Shown in pieces: positions 33,263-42,565 of a stretch of DNA of 58,294 nucleotides (position 1 is the stretch's first letter; the number at the start of each line of letters is the position of its first letter). The stretch spans positions 1 through 58,294 of the forward strand of contig DATFFC010000002.1 in assembly GCA_035250505.1 (NCBI GenBank). Direction: 5' to 3'. Position numbers and translations under genes: made by a program. This DNA is from DASSBQ01 sp035250505. GTDB taxonomy: Bacteria; Nitrospirota; Nitrospiria; Nitrospirales; Nitrospiraceae. The notes beneath the pieces are model-generated. The model had not been told where the DNA came from and did not search any database. It saw only the letters and a program-made list of their open reading frames with translations.

Positions 33263-35415
33263 CATTGGCCGCCGACCAACTCTACGCCTTGCTCCCGTCG
33301 ATCTATCGCATCCGCGATCAAGAAGAAGGAGAGCCGCTCAAGGCCTTCTTGGCCGTGCTCGCGGAGCAGGTCGAGGTCCTGCAAGAAGACCTCTCTCAGC
33401 TCTACGACGATCAGTTTATCGAGACCTGTGCCGAGTGGGTAGTGCCCTATCTGGGCGATCTGATCGGGTATCGGCGGCTTCAGGGCGCGACCTCCCCCGA
33501 CGGATCGTCCCGGGCGGAAGTGGCCAATACGATCGCCTATCGACGCAGAAAGGGAACGGTGTCGATGGTGGAGCAGTTGGCCACGGATGTGACTGGGTGG
33601 AAGGCGCGGGCGGTGGAATTCTTCCAGCAGGTCTGCACCACACAGTATCTGAATCATATTCGGCCGACCCATCACGCGGTGGCCGACCTGCGCCGCCAGC
33701 GACAGGTCATGTGGTCGCAGACCCCGTTCAACTCGATGCCCCGTACGGTCGATGTGCGATGGATCGCGACCGGCCGAGGCCGGTACAACCTTCCAAATGT
33801 CGGCCTGTTCCTATGGCGGCTCCGTCCGTATCGCGTCGCCAAAGGGACCGCCAAGCTTGTCAAAGAAGGCTGCTTCACGTTCCATCCGCTCGGGTCGGAC
33901 ATGCCACTCTTCAATCCGGGCCAAGGGGAAGAGAGCCTCGCCCGGCTGGCGGAACCGGTGAACGTGCCCGATCCGCTCCGGCGGCGCTCCCTGTTCGACG
34001 AACTTGAAGAACTTCGCCAGAGTCTGGCGGACGGTCGTGCGGAAGCCGCGGCCGTTCGCGCATTGTCATGGTTCGATCGGCGGCAACCGGTGCTTCAGGT
34101 GTTCAAGAACGGGACGGCCGTCCCGGCGAAGGAGATCCTGATCTGCGATTTGACCGACTGGCAACGTCCGCCGAGCCGCCGGACGTATCGCCGTCGCGGA
34201 AAGCGGCCCGGGGATGCCACGCCGGATCCGCAACTGCCGATCCAGGTTGCGGTGGATCCCGTGCTGGGACGCCTGGCTTTTCCCGCCGATGCCAATCTCA
34301 CGGGGATACAGGTCGAGGTGACCTATTCTTTCGGATTCAGCGGCGACTTCGGAGGAGGGCCATATCTGACTGATGCCCTTCGAGCACCCGTGACACGCCG
34401 GGTGGCGGCGGGAGGATCGACGTTGGCGCAAGCCTTAACGGCGGTGGGGACCGCGGATGCCGTGATTCAGATCGAAGACAACGCGACGATCGATGGAGAT
34501 CTCACGATCACGTTGGGGCCCGACCAGGATCTCACCATTCAAGGCCATGAAGGCGCACGGCCCGTGTTGACAGGCACGATCACGATCGTCAGCGCCAAAG
34601 ATGCGGAACTGACTTTGCACAATCTCATGCTCGCGAAATCGGTGCGGATGACCGGCACGGCCGACACGACGCTCACGATCCGGCACTGCACGCTGGCCCC
34701 GGTTGAACTCGCGCAGGACCTGTCGATGAAGCCGCGTCCGGAGGCGTCGGTGCGTTGGGTGGATGCCGGAAGCCGCGGGACCCTTGTGGTCGATCACACG
34801 CTTAGCGGCCGTCTGCTGACGAGCCCCGACGTCTCGGTGGAGCTGTTCGACAGCGCCGTCGATGCGCTCGCGGACACTGAGGTGGCCTTGGCGGCGGCCG
34901 ACGATGGCACGGTTGCGGCGGGGGAACTGCGCCTGGTTCGCACCACGATCATCGGCGCCATTCGTGTTCGTGCCCTCGAATTGGCTGAACATACTCTCGT
35001 GACCGGGACCGTCATCAGCGAGCAGCAACAGCATGGGTGCGTGCGGTTTTCCTATCTCCCGTCCGACTCCCGAGTCCCGCGCCAGTATCGTTGCCAGCCG
35101 GAATGGGCCGCGCAGCGAGCCAGAGATGCGGCTCAGCAGCGAGATCCGTCCGTCGGTCCCGATGTTCTCGCGCAACTGGAAACACGCATCCGATCGTCGC
35201 TGCGCCCGCTGTTCACCACAAGCCGCTTCGGCCAGCCGGCCTATTTGCAGCTTCATGCCTCCTGTCCGGTGGAGATTCGGACGGGGGCCGAGAACGGATC
35301 GGAAATGGGGCTTTTTCAGAGTTTGGGGCAGGCTCAGCGCGAGGCGAACCTCCGCGCGCGTATGGAGGAGTATCTTCGGTTCGGACTGGAAAGCGGAATC
35401 TTTTACGTGACGTAG
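33259..35415 (+). CDS. gpI-like tail protein with beta-helix-like C-terminus
   Basis: The 718-aa protein starts with a P2 gpI-type domain: LYALLPSIYRIRDQE, then FIETCAEWVVPYLGDLIGYRRL and NTIAYRRRKGTVSMVEQLATDVTGW. The C-terminal half, from about 370, has regular short strands (TLTIRHCTLAP, then VDHTLSGRLL, ELRLVRTTIIGAIRV) like a right-handed beta helix. Such a shape suits an outer spike or fibre attachment point. gpI links the baseplate wedge to the tail fibres. It overlaps the previous gene and is followed by a 73-base gap and the putative fibre gene. Confidence 0.8.
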   Translation: MTLAADQLYALLPSIYRIRDQEEGEPLKAFLAVLAEQVEVLQEDLSQLYDDQFIETCAEWVVPYLGDLIGYRRLQGATSPDGSSRAEVANTIAYRRRKGTVSMVEQLATDVTGWKARAVEFFQQVCTTQYLNHIRPTHHAVADLRRQRQVMWSQTPFNSMPRTVDVRWIATGRGRYNLPNVGLFLWRLRPYRVAKGTAKLVKEGCFTFHPLGSDMPLFNPGQGEESLARLAEPVNVPDPLRRRSLFDELEELRQSLADGRAEAAAVRALSWFDRRQPVLQVFKNGTAVPAKEILICDLTDWQRPPSRRTYRRRGKRPGDATPDPQLPIQVAVDPVLGRLAFPADANLTGIQVEVTYSFGFSGDFGGGPYLTDALRAPVTRRVAAGGSTLAQALTAVGTADAVIQIEDNATIDGDLTITLGPDQDLTIQGHEGARPVLTGTITIVSAKDAELTLHNLMLAKSVRMTGTADTTLTIRHCTLAPVELAQDLSMKPRPEASVRWVDAGSRGTLVVDHTLSGRLLTSPDVSVELFDSAVDALADTEVALAAADDGTVAAGELRLVRTTIIGAIRVRALELAEHTLVTGTVISEQQQHGCVRFSYLPSDSRVPRQYRCQPEWAAQRARDAAQQRDPSVGPDVLAQLETRIRSSLRPLFTTSRFGQPAYLQLHASCPVEIRTGAENGSEMGLFQSLGQAQREANLRARMEEYLRFGLESGIFYVT

Positions 35416-35488
35416 GCTTCCCCGGCGGCGGTGACGGACTGCCCGGCGGCCGAACGGAGCCAGGCGCAGATACGATAGGAGACCGGTC

Positions 35489-38194
35489 ATGAAAGGCGAC
35501 TTCAGTCGGCAAACGTTTGATCCAACCAAGCACTATAGCGACGTGCTCATGCAGCAGGGACGGGTGCAACTGGATGCCGACTGGAATGAGCAGCAAGCGA
35601 TCCATCGCTATCGGGCTGAGACGGGAGCATACGACATCATCGGATTCTCAGGAGCGCCCGAGCACAATCCCGGTTTTGCGATCGTGCTCAGCCAGGACCG
35701 CTCGACATTCGGCATCGGCAGGGGAAATTACTATGTCGCAGGGATCCTGTGCGAGAACGAAACGACGGTCCCCTATGAGAAGCAGCCGGATCTCCTCGAT
35801 GCGCCGGCGGTTCGGGATCTCCTGCGGCAAGCCGAGACGACGGTCGGGATCATTTATCTCGATGTCTGGAGAAGGCATGTCACGGCTCTTGACGATGCGT
35901 CCGTGCGCGAATCGGCATTGGGCGGCCCCGACACGACGACGAGAATCAAGACCGTCTGGCAAGTGAAAATCCTTCCGGTAAAGGAACCGCAGTCGGCGGT
36001 GGTGGGATGTGAGACGGCCTTCGAGGAGTGGGACAAGTTGCTGGCGAGCGACATCGGGGCGTTGAGCGCCAGATCGCGGCCGGCGGCCAACGCCGGCGGC
36101 CCATGCATTTTACCTCCCAGTGCCGGTTATCGCGGCCTCGAGAACCAACTCTATCGCGTGGAAATTCATCAAGGCGGCGTGGTGGGCGTACAGAACAGGA
36201 CGCCGACGTTCAAATGGTCGCGCGATAACGGCATCGTCGTGACGGCCATCGAAAAGATCAGTGGGCAGGAAGTCACGGTGCGCGACCTCGGCCCCGACGA
36301 GGTCCTCGGATTTGCCAGCGGGCAATGGGTGGAGATTGTTGACGACGCCGCCGAACTGAACGGCAAACCCGGGCAACTGCTTCAGATCGACAGTATCAAT
36401 CGGGCGGGTCGCGTCGTCAAATTGACGGCGGCGCCGACTCCATTGGCCTCCGGCGCCGCCGGCGTGGACCCGGCGCGCCATCCCAAGATGCGACGCTGGG
36501 ACAGCGTCAAAGACGTTGCCGTCCAGGTCCCGAGTACGAATGACGGCTTTCTCGCGTTGGAGAACGGCGTGGAGGTCAAGTTCGAGTCCGGCTCATACAA
36601 TACCGGGGACTATTGGTTGATCCCAAGCCGCACGGCAATCAACGCCGAGACCGGCACCGTTGAATGGCCTTTTCAGACGCCGCAATTGTCACTCGGGATC
36701 GTGCATCACTACTGCCGGCTGGCGCTGCTTCGGTTGAATGCCGCGGATAATACGCTGGCGGTTCAAGATTGCCGTCGATTGTTTTCGCCCTTGACGGGAG
36801 TGAGCGCGCTGCATGTGATCGGTACGAGTTGGTCCAATGATGATCTCGTCACGCTGGATGAGCTGCAGAATAACGGCCTCCGGATCACGCTCGACGGAGT
36901 GCCGCTGCAGCCGACGACCACACCGCCGACTGCTCCGCACACGGTCAACCCAGCCACCTTGATGGTGACGGTTGAAGCTCCGCTGTCTGCTCCCGCCGGC
37001 TCGAACGCCGTCGTGCCGCGAACCGATGCCGTCTTGAATGGAAGAATTACGGTGGCCGACAACAATATTCAGTGGAATCCGGAAATGGGCGAGTTGCTGA
37101 AACTCCTCGAGGGTCCGCCGTCGCTTCGCCGAATACGGGTGAGGATGCAGGGGGATAAGATCTGGAACGTGCAGGGACAGCGGGTCTTGTACCTGGATGG
37201 GCAAACGTTCGGACAGCCGGGCTTTCGTCGTGATGGGACCACCCCGCGAACGGACCTCTTGTTTCCCTCGGGAGACGGGGCGAGGGCGAGCAATTTTGAG
37301 AGCTGGATGTATGTGCCGGCCCAAATCACCGTGCCGCCGCCGGATCTTCAGGCATTCGCTATCACTCCGGGTGTCGTCCAAGCCGGCGAATCCGTGTCGT
37401 ATACTCTGATGCTGAGCGGCGCTGCGCCGGCCGGAGGCGTGACTGTCCCGCTTGCAAAGACCTTGCTTTCCGGCGGCGATCCTGTCCGCACCTTTCCCAC
37501 GAGCGTGCAGGTTCCTGAAGGACAGGCGACGATCACGTTTACAGTGCCGACGCAGGTGAATGTCGCCGGATCCGTCTCCATTAAGGCGACCCTGCGACAG
37601 GTGGAGAAGAGCGCCACCTTCGCGACGCAGGTCGTGTCCGTGGCCGTCATTCCGACGGCGGCGACCTTGTTGATCAACGGCAGCCAGCAGTTTACGGCCA
37701 ATGTTCAAGGGACCCAAAATAAGCTTGCCAGGTTCAGCATTCAGGAAGGAGCGGCCGGAGGAAGCATCGTGCAGTCGACAGGTACGACGGCGACATATAC
37801 GGCGCCGGGCCAGCCGGGCACGTTTCATATCGTGGTTACGAGCAGCGATGATGCGACCAAGTCTGCCGTGGCGACCGTCGTCGTGAGGCCGAAAGGCAAA
37901 GACACCAAAGATCCCAAGGATACAAAGGAAGTCGAGCCGAAAGTCAGAAAAGAATTCGATAAGCTCAGGGACAAGGTCGAGGACAAGATCCGAGTGGAAA
38001 AAATCCGGGATCTCGGACCGGTTCGGGGTCCCGAGCCGCGAAGATTGATGGAACCGACCGACACCAGCAGCCCCGCCCCAGAAGCGACGGGACAGGCTTT
38101 CATCCGTTCGGACGAGCGCCCGCCTGTCGGGGAGCCCCAACGGACCGCCGAGAAGCCGTCACGCAAGCGGAGGACGCGGAAGGAGAAGAAATAA
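35489..38194 (+). CDS. Putative tail fibre or receptor-binding protein (DUF6519-type N-terminus)
   Basis: The 901-aa protein begins with GDFSRQTFDPTKHYSDVLMQQGRVQLDADWNEQ, the recognisable start of a DUF6519-type eCIS protein. An Ig-like region lies at about 615-720 (ITPGVVQAGESVSYTLMLSG) and another at about 725-800 (ATLLINGSQQFTANVQG). The tail (about 805-901) is full of Lys, Asp, Glu and Arg (KGKDTKDPKDTKEVEPK) and looks helical or unstructured. AGGAGA precedes ATG 35489. By position after gpI it should be the fibre that picks targets. The charged tail is unusual for a fibre tip and may bind a surface or a partner. Confidence 0.72.
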   Translation: MKGDFSRQTFDPTKHYSDVLMQQGRVQLDADWNEQQAIHRYRAETGAYDIIGFSGAPEHNPGFAIVLSQDRSTFGIGRGNYYVAGILCENETTVPYEKQPDLLDAPAVRDLLRQAETTVGIIYLDVWRRHVTALDDASVRESALGGPDTTTRIKTVWQVKILPVKEPQSAVVGCETAFEEWDKLLASDIGALSARSRPAANAGGPCILPPSAGYRGLENQLYRVEIHQGGVVGVQNRTPTFKWSRDNGIVVTAIEKISGQEVTVRDLGPDEVLGFASGQWVEIVDDAAELNGKPGQLLQIDSINRAGRVVKLTAAPTPLASGAAGVDPARHPKMRRWDSVKDVAVQVPSTNDGFLALENGVEVKFESGSYNTGDYWLIPSRTAINAETGTVEWPFQTPQLSLGIVHHYCRLALLRLNAADNTLAVQDCRRLFSPLTGVSALHVIGTSWSNDDLVTLDELQNNGLRITLDGVPLQPTTTPPTAPHTVNPATLMVTVEAPLSAPAGSNAVVPRTDAVLNGRITVADNNIQWNPEMGELLKLLEGPPSLRRIRVRMQGDKIWNVQGQRVLYLDGQTFGQPGFRRDGTTPRTDLLFPSGDGARASNFESWMYVPAQITVPPPDLQAFAITPGVVQAGESVSYTLMLSGAAPAGGVTVPLAKTLLSGGDPVRTFPTSVQVPEGQATITFTVPTQVNVAGSVSIKATLRQVEKSATFATQVVSVAVIPTAATLLINGSQQFTANVQGTQNKLARFSIQEGAAGGSIVQSTGTTATYTAPGQPGTFHIVVTSSDDATKSAVATVVVRPKGKDTKDPKDTKEVEPKVRKEFDKLRDKVEDKIRVEKIRDLGPVRGPEPRRLMEPTDTSSPAPEATGQAFIRSDERPPVGEPQRTAEKPSRKRRTRKEKK

Positions 38195-38195
38195 G

Positions 38196-38909
38196 ATGAT
38201 TCTTGTCCTCGCCAACCGATGGGACCGCGCAGCTCAGCAGTTTGCCGACCGCTATCGGCCGCGTGGAGTGCGCCTCGTGACTCCGGACGATCTCTCGCAC
38301 TCGGGATGGAGCTATTCGATTCAGGATATCGCGCGCTCCCGAGCGATAGTGGCGGGCTCGTCGATCGATTCAACACGAATCCGCGGAGTCCTGACCCGGC
38401 TCGCTCGTGTGAGCGAGGATGATGTGCCTCATATCGTCCCGGACGATCGGACCTATGTGGCGGCGGAGATGAGCGCCTTTCTGTTGGCGTGGTTGAGCGC
38501 GTTGCCCTGTCCCGTGTTGAATCGTCCGACGCCCGTCTGTCTCTCGGGCGGGTGGCGGCGGCATGAACAGTGGGTGCACATGGCCTTCCGGCTCGGTATT
38601 CCGGTTGCTCCGTTGAGGCAGCGGGTGAATCTTTCCCGAGCGCGCAGGACGGCTGCCGCGCCGCCCTCGTCCGTGAGCGTGACCCTCGTTGGACAGAGAC
38701 TTCTGGGTTGCAGGAATGCCGGGCTTGCGGCAAGGACTCGGGCTCTGGCGCGAGCGGCAGGCATCGATTTTCTCACCGTGCGATTTTCCGGTGGCGACGT
38801 CGGGTCGGCGTTTCTCGACGTCGACGCGTGGCCGGACATCGCGAGTGACGAGATCGCATCCGCGGTATTGGACTACCTTGAAAGAGAACATCCGCAGGGC
38901 CATGCCTAG
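38196..38909 (+). CDS. Unknown protein paired with an ATP-grasp ligase, 237 aa
   Basis: I do not recognise the family. The protein begins with an alpha/beta start (MILVLANRWDRAAQQFADRY), continues with AEMSAFLLAWLSALPCPVLNRP, and ends with a domain resembling the closing part of ATP-grasp proteins (FSGGDVGSAFLDVDAWPDI). It may be a partner or a reduced copy of the ATP-grasp protein that follows, as MvdC/D-type ligases come in pairs. Its stop overlaps the next ATG by eight bases, so the two are probably made together. Confidence 0.65.
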   Translation: MILVLANRWDRAAQQFADRYRPRGVRLVTPDDLSHSGWSYSIQDIARSRAIVAGSSIDSTRIRGVLTRLARVSEDDVPHIVPDDRTYVAAEMSAFLLAWLSALPCPVLNRPTPVCLSGGWRRHEQWVHMAFRLGIPVAPLRQRVNLSRARRTAAAPPSSVSVTLVGQRLLGCRNAGLAARTRALARAAGIDFLTVRFSGGDVGSAFLDVDAWPDIASDEIASAVLDYLEREHPQGHA

Positions 38910-39831
38910 CCTCGTCTTGCTCTGGGGTCTTCTCGAAGACACTCCTCTTTCCGCCGTGCAGGCGGCTCTCCACCGCCGAGGCGCCACGACGTTCCTCGTC
39001 GATCAATATGCCATCCTCAACACCGCGATGGCGTTGAACGTCGATGCGTCTATTGGAGGCACGATTCGGATCGGGTCGCGACTGTGTCGGCTCAGCGAGG
39101 TGTCCGGGGCCTATGTCCGCGCATATGACTCGCGCCGGCTCCTCAACGGGCGGCAAGCCAGACCAAACGGCGCCGCATGCCGGCATGCCTTGGCGCTGGA
39201 TGAGTCCATCAGTGCCTGGCTCGAATTGACCCCGGCCGTCGTGGTGAACCGGCTTACCGCCATGGCGGGAAATGGCTCGAAGCCGTATCAGGCTCTCCAG
39301 ATTCGCTCGATCGGGTTCGAGGTCCCGGACACACTGATCACGACGGACCCGGCCGCAGCGACGGCGTTTTGGGAGAAGCACGGCGTCGTGGTGTACAAAT
39401 CGGTGAGCAGCGTCCGAAGCATTGTGTCTCGACTCAAGCCGGATCACCGAGACAGACTCGCCGATATTCGCTGGTGTCCGACGCAATTTCAGGAATATGT
39501 CCCGGGCACGGATATTCGTGTGCACATCGTCGGGAGCCGAGTGTTCGCGTGCGAAATCCTGTCTGAAGCTGATGACTATCGGTACGCCGGGCGGCAGGGC
39601 GGAGAAACCGCCGTTTATCCCTGTGTTTTACCCGATGAATGCGCCGATCGCTGTGTGGCGCTTGCGGCTGCGATGGGACTTCTCGTGGCGGGTATCGACT
39701 TGCGACGCACCGCGGATGGCCGCTGGTTTTGCTTCGAGGTCAATCCCTCTCCTGGTTTCACGTACTATCAGGATCAAACCGGCCACCTGATTGATGAGGC
39801 GATCGCCGACCTATTGCTGTCGGCGGCCTAG
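38902..39831 (+). CDS. ATP-grasp (RimK-like) ligase in the eCIS operon
   Basis: The 309-aa protein has ATP-grasp features in order: a pre-ATP-grasp N-terminal domain (1-105), NRLTAMAGNGSKPYQALQI (about 115-133), the nucleotide lysine in VVVYKSVSS, the hinge QFQEYVPGTDIRVHIVG, and the metal-binding FEVNPSPGFTYYQ near the C-terminus. RimK-like enzymes form amide bonds between an acid (often a side chain or a protein C-terminus) and an amine using ATP. No substrate peptide is seen. In this context it could modify a particle protein or a cargo. Start 38902 is set by the domain and by overlap with the previous gene. Confidence 0.82.
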   Translation: MPSLVLLWGLLEDTPLSAVQAALHRRGATTFLVDQYAILNTAMALNVDASIGGTIRIGSRLCRLSEVSGAYVRAYDSRRLLNGRQARPNGAACRHALALDESISAWLELTPAVVVNRLTAMAGNGSKPYQALQIRSIGFEVPDTLITTDPAAATAFWEKHGVVVYKSVSSVRSIVSRLKPDHRDRLADIRWCPTQFQEYVPGTDIRVHIVGSRVFACEILSEADDYRYAGRQGGETAVYPCVLPDECADRCVALAAAMGLLVAGIDLRRTADGRWFCFEVNPSPGFTYYQDQTGHLIDEAIADLLLSAA

Positions 39832-39884
39832 TCGCATTCTTCAACATTCTTTCATCAGAAGAACTCACGCGAAGGGAAAATTCC

Positions 39885-40451
39885 GTGACGATGGGTAGAC
39901 GCCGCCAATCACGCACGGGAAGGAGATCCAAGAGAGGACGGGTCGCTTCAACGAAACCGCGTGCTCTGCAGCCGAACGAGATCACCGCGCGGCGCAACGA
40001 AGAGCGGCTCGGCACCCTGCATCCGATTCTCGCCATTCGTGCCCGCTGTATGGTGGAACTGTGCAGTCGGATAGACATCGGGCTGTTGGTTACGCAAGGC
40101 CTGCGAACGTGGGAACAGCAAGACCGACTCTATGCAAAGGGGCGGACGACTCCGCCGCTCGGCAGACAGCACATCGTCACCAATGCGAAGGGTGGGCAGA
40201 GCTATCATAACTTCGGGCTCGCGTTCGACGTGGTGATTCTCGATGACCGCGGGAAGCCGATATGGGACGCCGAACATCCCGCGTGGCAGCGTGTCGGCAA
40301 GATCGGCAAGTCGGTGGGACTCGCATGGGGTGGAGACTGGACGAGCCTCAAGGATCTGGCGCACTTTGAATATACCTGCGACCTGACCCTCAAGGTGTGC
40401 CGCGAGTTGTATCCCTCGGGGCTCGAGGCCATCTGGACCCGGATCGTGTAG
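39885..40451 (+). CDS. M15-type D-Ala/L-Ala peptidase (VanY/endolysin-like)
   Basis: The 188-aa protein has the M15 zinc site: SYHNFGLAFDVV (H108, D115) and HFEY (H160). The enzymes of this group cut the peptide part of peptidoglycan. The first 30 residues are very basic (RRRQSRTGRRSKRGR), without a signal peptide, as in phage endolysins. It begins at GTG 39885 with GAAGGG about nine bases upstream; ATG 39891 is an alternative. As the last gene in the operon it may release particles by lysing the producer, or may be a wall-cutting part of the particle. Confidence 0.82.
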   Translation: MTMGRRRQSRTGRRSKRGRVASTKPRALQPNEITARRNEERLGTLHPILAIRARCMVELCSRIDIGLLVTQGLRTWEQQDRLYAKGRTTPPLGRQHIVTNAKGGQSYHNFGLAFDVVILDDRGKPIWDAEHPAWQRVGKIGKSVGLAWGGDWTSLKDLAHFEYTCDLTLKVCRELYPSGLEAIWTRIV

Positions 40452-40944
40452 CAACGAAGCGTGGGGCGATGGGAATGGGAAGGGGGGTGACGGCAGCGGT
40501 GTGTAATTGACGCGGACGGCACGATTGAACCCTCACCGGGATTGGTAGTTACATCGGCTTCATGCCAACATAGGCGCACCTCAACGAAACGGAATCGGCC
40601 GCTCGTCTTGTTGTTGATCCCGAGTGTTGCAGTCTGGCCTGCATAGCGCCTTGACGGCGAAGCTGACGAGAATCAGCACGCATAGTAACCACACCGCGGC
40701 CACTAGCAATCAAATGCGCATGAAGAACCTTTAATCGCTCCTGACCTGCCGCTACAGTAGTGTTTGAGGCCTTTTCTTGAAGCTGGGCTTAGCGCTTGTC
40801 CGATCGTGAGGAATTAGCTGCACACCAACAAAAAGGGGTCGGACCCCTTTGCTGAATGAATGCGAGCGCTCGCTCATCTCGAACAAACGTCTCTAACATT
40901 CTGGATCTTGAGCGGGGCCATGTGGTGCGTCATATTACACACCT
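40452..40944. other. Intergenic region after the eCIS operon
   Basis: No convincing gene in 493 bases. It holds the palindrome at 40832-40850 and a 12-bp perfect palindrome GCGAGCGCTCGC (40862-40873) about 70 bases before the next gene. No hairpin followed by a T-run was found, so the operon terminator is not identified. Confidence 0.5.
40832..40850. repeat. REP-like palindrome AAAGGGGTC-G-GACCCCTTT
   Basis: Nine-base arms pair exactly around one base. Palindromes of the AAAGGGGTC...GACCCCTTT type are widespread between genes in several phyla and are often linked to REP-associated Y1 transposases. Only this copy was noticed in the window. It could also end transcription. Confidence 0.5.
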
Positions 40945-42549
40945 ATGAGTCGTCCATTTGGGTTTCCCTCAGAGAGCCTTGCGGATCGGTATGAAGCACT
41001 CCTTGAAGTCGCTCAGGCGATTGTGGCTCATCGAGATCTCGACGAACTCTGTCGTGATCTGGCCCAGCGTCTTCCGCGCGTCGTGCAAGTCAATTATATC
41101 GACCTGTCCCTGCATGACCCTGTAAAAGAGGTAATGCGCCTGCATACGATTCAGGCGAACGTACCGGCTGACCTTGTCGGGGGCCATGAACCGGCGACGG
41201 AGGCCTGTCCCGCCGGACTGGTGTGGCAGACTCAGGAGCCGCTGCTCGTATCCAATCTGTTGAATGAACATCGTTGGCCGGGGGTCACCAATTTGATGAA
41301 GCAGGATGGAACCAATTCGTTCTGTTTCGTGCCTCTCACCACCGCGAGAGCGCGCTTGGGCGCGATGGGATTTTTGAGCGTGGAGGAGAAGGCCTATAGT
41401 GAGACACACTTGGAATTTCTCGGCCAAGTCGGCAAGCAGGTCGCCGTCGCGGTGGAGAATGTTCTGGCATTCCAACAGATCGCCGAACTCAAGGATAAGC
41501 TCGCCGAAGAAAATCTTTACCTCGCGGAAGAACTTCGTACCGCGCGTGGGTTTGAAGACGTCATCGGAGAGAGCGCCGCCCTAAACGAGGTGCTCAAGCA
41601 GGTCGAGGTCGTGGCTCCAACCGACTCCACGGTGCTGATTCAAGGAGAAACGGGGACCGGGAAGGAACTGATTGCGCGAGCCATCCATCGGCTCAGCGGC
41701 CGCCGTGATCGTACCTTCGTCAAGTTGAACTGCGCCGCGATTCCGAGCGGCTTATTGGAGAGTGAACTGTTCGGTCACGAACGCGGCGCTTTCACCGGAG
41801 CGATCTCCCAAAAGGTCGGTCGATTCGAGTTGGCGGACAAAGGGACGCTGTTTCTCGATGAAGTGGGGGAAATTCCATTGGAGCTGCAATCCAAGCTGTT
41901 GCGCGTGCTGCAGGAGCAAGAATTCGAACGCTTGGGCGGCACGAAAACGCTGCGCGTCAACGTCCGATTGATCGCAGCGACCAACCAGGATCTCAAAAGC
42001 ATGGTGGAGGATAAACAGTTTCGGAGTGACTTGTACTACCGGGTCAACGTCTTTCCGATTACCATGCCGCCGCTTCGAGAGCGCGGAGAGGACATTCCCA
42101 CCTTGGTTCGTTATTTCGCGCAGCATTACGCGATGCGCATGAACAAGAACATCCAAATAGTTCCGGCGAAGACACTCGATATTCTCTCTCGCTACGCCTG
42201 GCCGGGAAACATCCGTGAGCTCGAAAACCTGATCGAACGCTCCGTCATCCTCACGCGGGGAACGGAATTGCAGGTACCGCTCCGTGAACTCGACAGTGAT
42301 CGCCGGAGGACCGTTGCACCCTCAGCGACACTCGAGGAGACCGAGCGCACAGCGATCCTGCGGACGTTGCAGGATACACACTGGATTATCGGCGGGCCGG
42401 ACGGGGCGGCGGCCCGACTGGGCCTCAAGCGAACCACCCTGGTCTCCAGGATGAAGAAGCTCGGCGTCGTCCGGCCCCCGCCCCCAGTGAGGCAGTCCCT
42501 TCTCTGTAGCGCGATTATGACGGCCTTTTTTGCCAGGCGGCCATATTGA
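40945..42549 (+). CDS. GAF-domain sigma-54 enhancer-binding regulator (FhlA/NorR type)
   Basis: The 534-aa protein has an N-terminal GAF domain (about 15-175; SFCFVPLTTARARLGAMGFLS), a linker helix, and a complete AAA+ domain. The latter has Walker A GETGTGKE (234-241), the canonical GAFTGA loop (281-286), DKGTLFLDEVGE, and WPGNIRELENLIERSV. The C-terminal Fis-like helix-turn-helix (GAAARLGLKRTTLVSRMKKLG) lies at about 490-512, with an extra basic tail. The GAF domain probably senses a small molecule. Its target is unknown; the oxidoreductase gene downstream is the nearest candidate. It differs from the first regulator in having an intact sigma-54 contact loop. Confidence 0.92.
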   Translation: MSRPFGFPSESLADRYEALLEVAQAIVAHRDLDELCRDLAQRLPRVVQVNYIDLSLHDPVKEVMRLHTIQANVPADLVGGHEPATEACPAGLVWQTQEPLLVSNLLNEHRWPGVTNLMKQDGTNSFCFVPLTTARARLGAMGFLSVEEKAYSETHLEFLGQVGKQVAVAVENVLAFQQIAELKDKLAEENLYLAEELRTARGFEDVIGESAALNEVLKQVEVVAPTDSTVLIQGETGTGKELIARAIHRLSGRRDRTFVKLNCAAIPSGLLESELFGHERGAFTGAISQKVGRFELADKGTLFLDEVGEIPLELQSKLLRVLQEQEFERLGGTKTLRVNVRLIAATNQDLKSMVEDKQFRSDLYYRVNVFPITMPPLRERGEDIPTLVRYFAQHYAMRMNKNIQIVPAKTLDILSRYAWPGNIRELENLIERSVILTRGTELQVPLRELDSDRRRTVAPSATLEETERTAILRTLQDTHWIIGGPDGAAARLGLKRTTLVSRMKKLGVVRPPPPVRQSLLCSAIMTAFFARRPY

Positions 42550-42565
42550 CACGTGACGATACACG

